A DNA stretch of 5,114 bases from Bacillota bacterium (lineage in GTDB: Bacteria; Bacillota; Dethiobacteria; Dethiobacterales; Dethiobacteraceae), in contig DUUE01000431.1 of assembly GCA_012841735.1 (NCBI GenBank), positions 1-5,114 of the forward strand. Direction: 5' to 3'. Made by a program: the position numbers and the translations under genes. This document shows positions 1-5,114 of this stretch, piece after piece. Position 1 is the first letter of the stretch. The number at the start of each line of letters is the position of its first letter. The notes beneath the pieces are model-generated. The model ran no database searches and was not told the DNA's origin. It saw nothing but the letters and a program-made list of their open reading frames with translations.

Positions 1-285
1 AGCGAATTTATTGTCCCCGACGCCTTTAATGATGTTGTTGGCAACCATGAAGTACACGCTGTCCTTTGCCCAGCTTGAAATTTTATCGTCATCGGCAAAG
101 GCGGTGGGTTTTTCATAGTTGAGCTTGAAATTGCCGTCGGTTTCAAGGATCCAGCCTTCCATGGTAACCTTCTTGTAGGCGCGGGTCAGCATAGTTGCCG
201 CCTGTTCGCGGTTCAGAAGCTGGTTTGGCGAAAAAGTGGTGGGGCTTGTGCCGAGGCGCGTACGGCATTGAGTCCCGGTACCGCT
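1..285 (-). pseudogene. SLH-domain protein fragment, 5' end missing, runs off the left edge
   Basis: Reading leftward, this frame opens after a TGA at 288-286 and stays open to the window edge. From about 255 it reads LGTSPTTFSPNQLLNREQ followed by AATMLTRAYKK, the typical end of an S-layer homology repeat (F-x-P plus the RE..A.ML.R helix). After a short linker, the start of a second repeat follows (FADDDKISSWAKDSVYFM, then VANNIIKGVGDNKFA). SLH repeats usually come in sets of three and anchor proteins to pyruvylated cell-wall polymers, or, in diderm Firmicutes, tie the outer membrane to peptidoglycan. The frame has no ATG before the internal one at 192 and no ribosome binding site, and the sequence upstream of 255 does not look like SLH in this frame. 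I therefore read it as the truncated or frameshifted 5' side of a broken gene. The SLH assignment is secure. Pseudogene status is inferred, because the rest of the gene is outside the window and a sequencing frameshift is possible. Confidence 0.75.
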
Positions 286-416
286 TCAAAGGTGAATTTC
301 CCGCCATCGTCAGTGGTGACGGTGGTACTGGTGCCCAGCAGGCGGACGGTAGCATTTTTTGCCCCGTGGACATAGCCCGAAAAATGCTTTTGTTTAGTAC
401 AAAAAAAATTTTTCAT
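248..416 (-). pseudogene. Remnant of a carboxypeptidase-regulatory/Cna-type beta-sandwich repeat
   Basis: In a minus-strand frame different from the SLH frame, the translation reads SGYVHGAKNATVRLLGTS then TTVTTDDGGKFTFEAVPGL. This resembles the G-x-V...A.V.L.GT...T.TD..G.F.F..VP pattern of carboxypeptidase-regulatory-like and Cna-B-like extracellular domains, found in adhesins and other secreted surface proteins. In this frame the reading continues to a TGA at about 215-213, while SLH coding begins in the other frame near 255, so the two domains meet out of frame. The only ATG (416-414) has no Shine-Dalgarno sequence and would lie at or next to the predicted leftward transcription start, so it is a poor start. 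There is no signal peptide. The likely explanation is a deletion or recombination that joined the inside of one surface-protein gene to another, or an uncorrected frameshift in a single Cna-SLH protein. The domain call rests on pattern only. Confidence 0.5.
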
Positions 417-421
417 TAAAA

Positions 422-450
422 ATATTAATTTGGATCTTTACATTTGTAAA
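422..450 (-). promoter_or_regulatory. Predicted leftward sigma-A-type promoter
   Basis: On the minus strand, TTTACA (450-445) and TAATAT (427-422) are separated by exactly 17 nt, close to the TTGACA-N17-TATAAT consensus. Transcription would start near 415 and run into the surface-protein remnant, leaving no room for a leader or ribosome binding site before the ATG at 416. It may be a surviving promoter of a gene whose start was deleted, or a chance match in AT-rich DNA. Confidence 0.45.
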
Positions 451-465
451 ACAAACTATTAGAAT
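437..465 (+). promoter_or_regulatory. Predicted sigma-A promoter of the marR-MATE operon
   Basis: TTTACA (437-442) and TAGAAT (460-465) are separated by 17 nt, one mismatch from consensus in each box. The start would fall near 472, giving a leader of about 28 nt that contains the GGGGGTG ribosome binding site (488-494) of the regulator gene. Several dyads overlap the promoter, as expected for a repressor-controlled start. Confidence 0.7.
443..455. promoter_or_regulatory. Perfect dyad TTTGT-AAA-ACAAA in the promoter spacer
   Basis: A 13-bp inverted repeat with 5-bp arms lies between the -35 and -10 boxes of the rightward promoter and overlaps the -35 box of the leftward one. A related dyad with a 5-nt centre (TTTGT-TTAGT-ACAAA) lies at 389-403. 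Either could bind the MarR-type regulator or another dimeric protein. The arms are AT-rich and short, so chance is a real alternative. Confidence 0.35.
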
Positions 466-470
466 ACTAA
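459..470. promoter_or_regulatory. Candidate MarR-family operator TTAG-AATA-CTAA
   Basis: This 12-bp dyad overlaps the -10 box (460-465) and reaches the predicted transcription start, so a bound repressor would block RNA polymerase. The TTAG...CTAA half-sites with a 4-nt centre match the known SlyA operator pattern. The minus strand reads GTTAG at 471-467, which I recall as the core of the MepR operator signature in Staphylococcus aureus. Its position in front of a marR-MATE operon makes autorepression the natural reading. Binding by this regulator is inferred. Confidence 0.5.
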
Positions 471-499
471 CTAATGGCAGGAATACAGGGGGTGAGAAG

Positions 500-952
500 A
501 TGCAAAAACAGGCGGAACATATTGCCGCTCTGGTGGGCATGCTGCCAGTCTTTATCGGAGCGGTGCTGGAGGGCATTGAAATTTCCACTCCATACAGGCT
601 GAATGAAAGCGAAGAAAAAACCCTCATGTTCCTGCACCGCAATGAAGGCTCCCCCATGACCGCCTACAGCAAAAAAGTGGGCCTCAGCCGGGGCTCTTTT
701 ACCGGCGTGGTGGACCGCCTGCAGGCAAAAGGCCTGGTGGAGCGGGTGTCCGTCAGCCATGACCGGCGCAAATATGCCCTGGTACTGACGGCAAAAGGCA
801 AAAATGTGGCCAAAAAAATAGACGCCCAGTTTAAAAGCCATATTGCCGCCAAAATGGCACTTCTCCCGCCGGCGGAACGGGACAAACTGGCCACTGCCCT
901 GGAGACAGTCATTGCCGCTGCCGATTTGCTGACAGCCGGAAAGGAAGGATAA
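500..952 (+). CDS. MarR-family winged-helix transcriptional regulator (MepR-like context)
   Basis: A 150-residue protein of normal MarR length, probably a homodimeric repressor that senses small lipophilic or aromatic compounds. An N-terminal helix (about 1-24) would join the dimer interface. The winged helix spans about 36-100, with a helix-turn-helix around AYSKKVGLSRGSFTGVVDRL (55-74), where the second helix is the likely DNA-reading one. The wing carries the family-typical acidic-x-Arg signature (D88, R90) followed by KYALVLTAKGK. C-terminal helices (about 102-145) complete the dimerisation domain. The ATG is supported by GGGGGTG at 488-494, 5 nt upstream. It is the first gene of an operon: its stop is 2 nt before the efflux transporter start. 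This order (regulator then MATE pump) and the operator-like dyad on the promoter suggest it represses itself and the pump, as MepR does for mepRA. The family is certain; the ligand and the MepR equivalence are inferred. Confidence 0.93.
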   Translation: MQKQAEHIAALVGMLPVFIGAVLEGIEISTPYRLNESEEKTLMFLHRNEGSPMTAYSKKVGLSRGSFTGVVDRLQAKGLVERVSVSHDRRKYALVLTAKGKNVAKKIDAQFKSHIAAKMALLPPAERDKLATALETVIAAADLLTAGKEG

Positions 953-954
953 TC

Positions 955-2355
955 ATGCAAAATACAAAGCAAGCAACAGCCGGACAGGACAGGATTTTCA
1001 TCCTGGAAAAAATGCCTGTCAACAAAGCAATCTGGACGCTGGGCCTCCCCACCATGGCGGCCATGCTCATCCAGGTCATTTACAATATGACCGACACCTT
1101 TTATATTGGCAAACTGAACGACCCCAACATGGTGGCCGGCATTGTCATTACCATGCCCATCTTTTTTGGCTTCCAGGCCTGCGGCAATATTTTCGCCGCC
1201 GGCGGCGCTTCCCTCATTTCCCGCCTTTTGGGCAGGGGGGAACGGGAAACTGCCGGCAGGGCTTCCGCCATCGCCTTCTGGTCGGCCACCGTGATCTTCC
1301 TGATCGTAACCGTTATCGGCCTGCTTTTTCACCGCCGCATCCTCCTGGCCTGCGGAGCCAGTCCCAATACCATCGGTTATGCCACAAGCTATGCCCTGGT
1401 GATGTTTATGGGCAGCCCCTTTGTCGGCCTGCAGCATGCCTTAAGCGGACTGCTGCGCTCCGAAGGGGCCACCAAGGAAGCCATGATTGGCATGATCTCC
1501 GGCTCCATCCTCAACATGATCCTGGACCCCATTTTCATCTTCGGCTTCGGCCTGGGGGTAGCCGGTGCCGCCATCGCCACCGTCCTCAGCAATATTGCCG
1601 GCTTTTGTTATTACCTCGCCTTTTACCTCCGCAAAAAAAGCCTGATCTCCATTTCCCCGCGAAAATACCGTTTTGACCTTTCCATCTACGGTGAAATCTT
1701 TAAAATCGGCATCCCCGCTTCCGTCGGCATGGTGCTGATGAGTCTCGGTTTCACCCTGACCAACGTGGTGGCCTCCGGCTTCGGCGACAATATTGTGGCG
1801 GCCAACGGGGTTGTCATGCGTATCACCAATATCGCCGTCATGATCACCATGGGCCTGTCCCAGGGCTGCCAGCCTCTCATGGGCTACAACTATGGCGCCA
1901 AAAAATATAACCGCCTTATTGCCGTCATCAGGCGCGCACTCACCATCAGCACAGTCATCGGCACTGCTTTTACCGTCATTTTCTACTTCCTGGCCGATAC
2001 CTGGATCCGTGTCTTCATCAATGATCCGGAAGTAATCTACTACGGTGTGCGCATTATTCATGCCATGATTATTGCCCTGCCCATCATGGGAGTCCAGATG
2101 GTCCTCATGACCATGTTCCAGTCCCTGGGCAAAGCCATTGAATCGCTGATCATCTCCCTCGGCCGCCAGGGTCTTTTCTACATCCCTGCCCTCTTCCTTT
2201 TCAGCAGCCTCTGGGGCTTTGACGGCTTCAGGTTCTCCCATCCCTTCGGCGACATCGCCACCACCTGCCTTTCCGTCGCCTTCTTTTTCCGGCTGCGCCG
2301 GCAGCTTTTTGCGGCGGGGGAAACACCAAAAGAAGAAGCAGCTTACAATAGTTAA
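955..2355 (+). CDS. MATE-family multidrug efflux transporter (MepA-like)
   Basis: A 466-residue inner-membrane antiporter of the MATE family (DinF/MepA branch by general appearance), which exports cationic drugs and dyes in exchange for Na+ or H+. About 12 hydrophobic segments fall in two homologous halves. The N-lobe begins near residue 24 with LGLPTMAAMLIQVIYNMTDT then FYIGKL; D47 sits where family members carry the conserved acidic residue of TM1. Further family motifs are LLGRGERETAGRA (91-103), GLLRSEGATKEAM (165-177) and ILDPIFIFGFGLGVAGAA (189-206). The C-lobe repeats the pattern from about 246 (GEIFKIGIPASVGMVLMS) and contains QGCQPLMGYNYGAKKYNR (303-320). The length fits the family (about 450 residues), and the gene appears intact. 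AAGGAAGG (941-948) lies ahead of the ATG, overlapping the end of the regulator gene, so the two are translated from one message. An intrinsic terminator follows 3 nt after the stop. Family is sure; substrate range is unknown. Confidence 0.95.
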   Translation: MQNTKQATAGQDRIFILEKMPVNKAIWTLGLPTMAAMLIQVIYNMTDTFYIGKLNDPNMVAGIVITMPIFFGFQACGNIFAAGGASLISRLLGRGERETAGRASAIAFWSATVIFLIVTVIGLLFHRRILLACGASPNTIGYATSYALVMFMGSPFVGLQHALSGLLRSEGATKEAMIGMISGSILNMILDPIFIFGFGLGVAGAAIATVLSNIAGFCYYLAFYLRKKSLISISPRKYRFDLSIYGEIFKIGIPASVGMVLMSLGFTLTNVVASGFGDNIVAANGVVMRITNIAVMITMGLSQGCQPLMGYNYGAKKYNRLIAVIRRALTISTVIGTAFTVIFYFLADTWIRVFINDPEVIYYGVRIIHAMIIALPIMGVQMVLMTMFQSLGKAIESLIISLGRQGLFYIPALFLFSSLWGFDGFRFSHPFGDIATTCLSVAFFFRLRRQLFAAGETPKEEAAYNS

Positions 2356-2358
2356 GTC

Positions 2359-2382
2359 AAAGCGGGGACGCCCCGCTTTTTT
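2359..2382 (+). terminator. Rho-independent terminator of the marR-MATE operon
   Basis: AAAGCGGGG and CCCCGCTTT form a 9-bp stem around an ACG loop, and the downstream arm runs into a T tract (2377-2382). It begins 3 nt after the transporter stop codon and separates this operon from the polysaccharide genes. Confidence 0.92.
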
Positions 2383-2438
2383 ACTGCCCGCAGGCCCCGT
2401 CCCCACAGCGCCCCAAGGAAAATATAAACAAGCATCCA

Positions 2439-2496
2439 CGGCAGGATAGTCTTTTACGGTTAGCGAATAATAGAACCGTCCGGGTACAACCTGCCG
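2439..2496. repeat. Nested, symmetric inverted repeats in the leader of the polysaccharide operon
   Basis: Two perfect dyads share one centre. The outer arms are CGGCAGG (2439-2445) and CCTGCCG (2490-2496); the inner arms are ACGGTT (2456-2461) and AACCGT (2474-2479). The gaps between outer and inner arms are 10 nt on each side and the centre is 12 nt. This could fold in RNA as a stem with a large internal loop, or act in DNA as paired binding sites. There is no T tract, so it is not a terminator. The rest of the 2383-2532 gap shows no gene and no convincing promoter. A small extra dyad, CGAAAA...TTTTCG, lies at 2495-2512, just before the ribosome binding site. I recognise no riboswitch class here. 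Confidence 0.55.
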
Positions 2497-2532
2497 AAAA
2501 AAGCAATTTTCGCACCAAAAGGAGCTAAAAGC

Positions 2533-3657
2533 ATGAAAATAATGCACCTGATCAGCGGCGGGGAAACGGGAGGCTCCAAAACCCATGTCCTCACCCTGGT
2601 ACAGGAACTGCAAAAACAAGCGGACGTCACCCTCATGTGCCTGATGGCAGGCGCTTTTTATGCCGAGGGCAAAGCCATGGGCCTTGACATCCGCACCCTG
2701 GAACAGAAAAAAAGATACCACCTGCACGCCGTCCGGGAACTGGGCCGCCTCCTGACGGAGGAGGGTTACAGCCTCCTGCACTGCCACGGCCCCCGGGCCA
2801 ATTTTATCGGCGCCCTGGTGAAAAAGTTTTACCGCATCCCCACCCTTACCACCATCCACAGCGACTTCCTGCGGGATTTTGAACACAACTATTATAAAAA
2901 CAAAGTGTATACCACTTTAAACACCCTGGCCCTGAAAACTTTCGACGGCTATCTCGCCGTATCCGAAGATTTCAAAAATATGCTGGTCGCCCGCGGCTTC
3001 CCCGCGGAAAAAATCACCGTCATCTATAACGGCATCGATTTTGCGGCGCCCGTAAAAACCGTTACCCGGGCGGAATTCTGCCGGCAATATAACCTCTCCC
3101 TCCCCGGGGAAGCAAAAGTGGTGGGCATCCTGGCCCGCCTGCACCCCATCAAGGGCCACGAAGTTTTCCTGCAGGGAGCCCGCCTCATCGCAGAGGCGGA
3201 ACCCGCCACCCACTTCCTCTTGGGGGGCGACGGCGAAGAGCGGCAAAAACTGACGGCCCTGCGGGACAAGCTGGGCCTGACGGAAAGAGTCCACTTTGCC
3301 GGGCATGTCAGCGAGCCGCCGGCCTTTATGCAGGCCATCGACATCAACACTTTAACCTCCCACAGCGAAAGCTTTCCCTATGTGCTTCTGGAAGGGGCCC
3401 TGCTGCGCAAACCGGCCGTCAGCTCACAGGTGGGAGGCATCGCCAAGCTCATCACCCACGAAAAGACGGGCATGCTTTTCCCGCCCGGCGACGCAGCCGC
3501 TTTTGCCGCCCACACGCTCACCCTCCTGCGTGACAGCGCCCTGGCTAAAAAAATGGGCGACAAGCTGTATCACCATGCCAAAGCAAACTACTCCCTGGCA
3601 GGCCTGGCCGACGCCCACCTGCAGGTTTATCAACACTACGGGAAAGGAATGAAGTAA
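2533..3657 (+). CDS. GT4-type (GT-B fold) glycosyltransferase
   Basis: A 374-residue cytoplasmic or membrane-associated retaining glycosyltransferase that would add a sugar from a nucleotide-sugar donor to a growing surface glycan or lipid-linked acceptor. The N-terminal Rossmann half (about 1-170) opens with MKIMHLISGGETGGSKTHVL, including the glycine-rich loop (G9, G10, G13, G14) of the family, and holds LLHCHGPRAN (81-90) and IYNGID (164-169). The C-terminal donor-binding half (about 195-350) carries GILARLHPIKGHE (198-210), with R202 and K207 in the usual phosphate-contacting positions, and LLGGDGEERQKL (229-240). The E-x7-E motif (E279 and E287, SESFPYVLLEG) is typical of GT4. Length is normal for the family. 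The ATG has AGGAG at 2520-2524, 8 nt upstream. It heads an operon with the DUF4330-like and O-antigen ligase-like genes, which supports a role in exported polysaccharide. Sugar specificity cannot be read from the sequence. Confidence 0.94.
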   Translation: MKIMHLISGGETGGSKTHVLTLVQELQKQADVTLMCLMAGAFYAEGKAMGLDIRTLEQKKRYHLHAVRELGRLLTEEGYSLLHCHGPRANFIGALVKKFYRIPTLTTIHSDFLRDFEHNYYKNKVYTTLNTLALKTFDGYLAVSEDFKNMLVARGFPAEKITVIYNGIDFAAPVKTVTRAEFCRQYNLSLPGEAKVVGILARLHPIKGHEVFLQGARLIAEAEPATHFLLGGDGEERQKLTALRDKLGLTERVHFAGHVSEPPAFMQAIDINTLTSHSESFPYVLLEGALLRKPAVSSQVGGIAKLITHEKTGMLFPPGDAAAFAAHTLTLLRDSALAKKMGDKLYHHAKANYSLAGLADAHLQVYQHYGKGMK

Positions 3658-4152
3658 ATGAAGCTTCTCGACGACAAAGGCAGATTGTTTGGTCTTATCA
3701 ATCTTATTGACTTGCTGGTTTTAATCCTGGTGGTTGCCGTCCTGGCGGGAGGCGCCTATAAACTCACCCGGCCGCCCAAATCAGGCGATGCCGGCGCCGG
3801 CGACAAAGTAACGGTACTGGCGCTTGTTTCCAATGTGAGCCAGTATACCGTGGATGCCGTGACCGTGGGCAGCAACGTCTTTGACCCCACCTCCAAGGGA
3901 CATATGGGCAAAGTCACCAAGGTGGAAGTAGTACCCCACCGGGAACCGGTGGAAACGGCTGACGGCCGGGTGGTAATGGCGGAAGTGCCGGAACGTTTTG
4001 ATATCTTCCTTACTTTTGAAGCTGTGGCCACCGTCACAGATTATTCCGTCCGCAGCGCCTCCTACGACCTGCGCGTGGGCGCCACCGTTACCCTGGGCAG
4101 CAGGGACTTCATGGTCAGCACCACCGTTTTGCGTGTTGACATTGCGGACTAA
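3658..4152 (+). CDS. DUF4330-type single-pass membrane protein, function unknown
   Basis: A 164-residue protein with the layout I recognise as DUF4330. It has a short charged start (KLLDDKGRLFG, residues 2-12), one transmembrane helix (about 13-34, INLIDLLVLILVVAVLAG), then a linker with R38 and K41 rich in G, D and A (39-49) and a beta-rich soluble domain (about 50-164), probably outside the cytoplasmic membrane. There are no cysteines and no lipobox, so it is anchored by the uncleaved helix. The ATG directly follows the TAA of the glycosyltransferase gene with no gap. Its ribosome binding site (AAGGA, 3644-3648) lies within that gene's last codons, so translation of the two is probably coupled. 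Being held between a glycosyltransferase and an O-antigen ligase-like protein suggests a structural or accessory part in glycan assembly or export, but no enzymatic motif is visible. The family name is by recognition; the role is inference from neighbours. Confidence 0.82.
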   Translation: MKLLDDKGRLFGLINLIDLLVLILVVAVLAGGAYKLTRPPKSGDAGAGDKVTVLALVSNVSQYTVDAVTVGSNVFDPTSKGHMGKVTKVEVVPHREPVETADGRVVMAEVPERFDIFLTFEAVATVTDYSVRSASYDLRVGATVTLGSRDFMVSTTVLRVDIAD

Positions 4153-4183
4153 ATAACCTCCCAGCCAAAGGAGAGAACCTTCC

Positions 4184-5114
4184 ATGTATGCTCACAGTCT
4201 AACCGGCAAGGCCCTGCACAAAACCGCCCATATGCTGGACAACTGCTACCGGGGAAGCAAACTTGCCGCCCTGGCCGACAGGCTGTCCGCCTTTCTCTCC
4301 CGGACCTTTAATAACAGCCGCCTGGCACAGCTTTTCTGGTTCCGGGACGTATCTCTTCCCGCCTGGCAGCACAGCCTCCTCTACCGTCTCTTTTTCTTTG
4401 TCCAAGAGCTTGGCAAAAAATGCTTCCTGCTGCTTTCCCGTCTCCTGGCAGCTGCCCTCCCCGTAAGCACAGCCTGCCGCCTGTACAACTTCATTCTTTC
4501 CCGCCCCTGCCTGCTCTTTCTCCTCCTGGGGGCACTGGGCGCAGCGGCCTTTTCCTTCCTTTCCCCGCCCAGAGCACTGCTGCTCCCTGTGGCAGCCGCA
4601 GTTGGCCTTCTCCTCATGCACAAGCCGGCCTGGGGGCTCTATCTCCTCGCTTTCAGCCTGCCCGTCATACCCAACGAAGCGCTGCTGCTTTTGGCCATCC
4701 TGGCAGGCATATCCTTTTTTGCACACCGCCTGCGCACAGGCAACCTCACCCTTTTGCCCCTGGCCGTTGAACCCGCCCTTGTCCTTTACCTGCTGACAGC
4801 CACCGTTGCCACCCTGGCATCTGCCACTATTACCGGCAGCCTGCGCGATTACATCATCTACCTCTGCTCATTTCTCGTCTTCTTTGTCCTCATCAACCAG
4901 CTGCAGACAAAAAAAGAACTGCACATTTACCTTAATTTTGCCCTGGCCGGCGCGCTCCTGGTAGCCCTCTACGGCATCTACCAGTATATCTTCGGCGCCC
5001 CCATGCAGTCCGGCTGGGTGGACGCCACCCGCAACCCCCTCATCGGCGTCCGGGTTTATCCTTTCTTCGGCAATCCCAATGTAATGGCCGAATACCTGAT
5101 CCTCATCATCCCCT
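4184..5114 (+). CDS. O-antigen ligase/polymerase-family membrane protein, 3' end beyond window
   Basis: The first 310 residues of a longer multi-spanning membrane protein, open to the right edge. The ATG is chosen because AAGGAG (4168-4173) lies 10 nt upstream. Residues 1-105 form a long, mainly helical region without a clear membrane segment. Hydrophobic spans follow near 109-126, 131-145, 150-180, 190-213, 222-239 and 249-269, separated by short basic loops. From about 271 comes a more polar stretch, NPLIGVRVYPFFGNPNVMAEYLIL. The GNPN..AEYL motif is typical of Wzy/WaaL-type (O-antigen ligase) proteins, which polymerise glycans or move them from undecaprenyl diphosphate onto an acceptor at the outer face of the cytoplasmic membrane. 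The large extracytoplasmic loop with catalytic residues, normally downstream, lies outside the window, so polymerase and ligase cannot be told apart. It is the third gene of the operon, 31 nt after the DUF4330 stop. Confidence 0.85.
   Translation, partial: MYAHSLTGKALHKTAHMLDNCYRGSKLAALADRLSAFLSRTFNNSRLAQLFWFRDVSLPAWQHSLLYRLFFFVQELGKKCFLLLSRLLAAALPVSTACRLYNFILSRPCLLFLLLGALGAAAFSFLSPPRALLLPVAAAVGLLLMHKPAWGLYLLAFSLPVIPNEALLLLAILAGISFFAHRLRTGNLTLLPLAVEPALVLYLLTATVATLASATITGSLRDYIIYLCSFLVFFVLINQLQTKKELHIYLNFALAGALLVALYGIYQYIFGAPMQSGWVDATRNPLIGVRVYPFFGNPNVMAEYLILIIP

Noticed and set aside
414..416. ATG as a true start for a 67-residue minus-strand protein
   Set aside because: No Shine-Dalgarno sequence precedes it, it coincides with the predicted leftward transcription start, and the product would be a partial domain ending soon after a frame change.
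195..419. 74-residue plus-strand frame across the surface-protein remnant
   Set aside because: It is antisense to recognisable SLH and Cna-like coding, has no ribosome binding site and shows no protein pattern.
664..1437. 257-residue open frame on the minus strand opposite the regulator and transporter genes
   Set aside because: Low-complexity charged composition, no ribosome binding site or recognisable domain, and fully overlapped by two certain genes.
2219..2449. 76-residue plus-strand frame overlapping the transporter end and terminator
   Set aside because: It runs through the terminator hairpin, has no ribosome binding site, and is a frame shadow of the transporter C-terminus.
2423..2475. 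Promoter for the polysaccharide operon (TATAAA at 2423-2428, or TAATAG near 2468)
   Set aside because: Neither has an acceptable -35 box at 16-18 nt, so no promoter is annotated. An alternative sigma factor or a weak promoter remains possible.
1441..2886. 481-residue open frame on the minus strand, antisense to the MATE and glycosyltransferase genes
   Set aside because: Its translation is rich in G, D, E and H with no domain pattern, as expected from the complement of a GC-rich membrane-protein gene. It crosses an intrinsic terminator and two well-supported plus-strand genes.

Overview
The window looks like a chromosomal segment of an anaerobic, moderately GC-rich Firmicute. A diderm Negativicutes-type lineage (Selenomonadales/Veillonellales relatives) is my best guess. 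Three things point that way: an SLH (S-layer homology) fragment, an envelope-polysaccharide cluster ending in an O-antigen ligase/polymerase-family protein, and codon use rich in GCC, CTG and ACC with strong AGGAG-type ribosome binding sites. This is inferred from gene content, not from a marker gene.

Positions 1-416, minus strand: remnants of surface-protein coding sequence running leftward off the window. One reading frame (about 416 to 248) encodes a carboxypeptidase-regulatory/Cna-like beta-sandwich repeat. A different frame (about 255 to 1) encodes the end of one SLH repeat and the start of the next. Neither piece has a convincing start, and the frames change around 248-275, so this looks like a decayed or frameshifted gene junction.

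Positions 420-499: a short AT-rich control region. It carries two near-consensus sigma-A-type promoters facing away from each other, with back-to-back -35 boxes, and several small dyads. One dyad, TTAG-N4-CTAA, overlaps the rightward -10 box and resembles operators of MarR-family repressors.

Positions 500-2382, plus strand: a two-gene operon of a MarR-family regulator and a MATE-family multidrug efflux transporter, separated by 2 nt and closed by a clear intrinsic terminator. The layout matches the MepR-MepA type of self-regulated drug-efflux operon. The regulator probably represses its own promoter until a ligand releases it.

Positions 2383-2532: an intergenic leader without a convincing promoter. 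It contains an unusual pair of nested, symmetrically spaced inverted repeats ahead of the next operon.

Positions 2533-5114, plus strand: a tightly packed polysaccharide operon. It encodes a GT4-type glycosyltransferase, a small single-pass membrane protein of the DUF4330 type (its start codon directly follows the previous stop), and the first 310 residues of an O-antigen ligase/polymerase-like multi-spanning membrane protein cut by the window edge. Together they suggest building (GT4, cytoplasm) and polymerising or transferring (ligase-like protein, outer face of the inner membrane) a cell-surface glycan, with the DUF4330 protein as a membrane-anchored accessory of unknown role.
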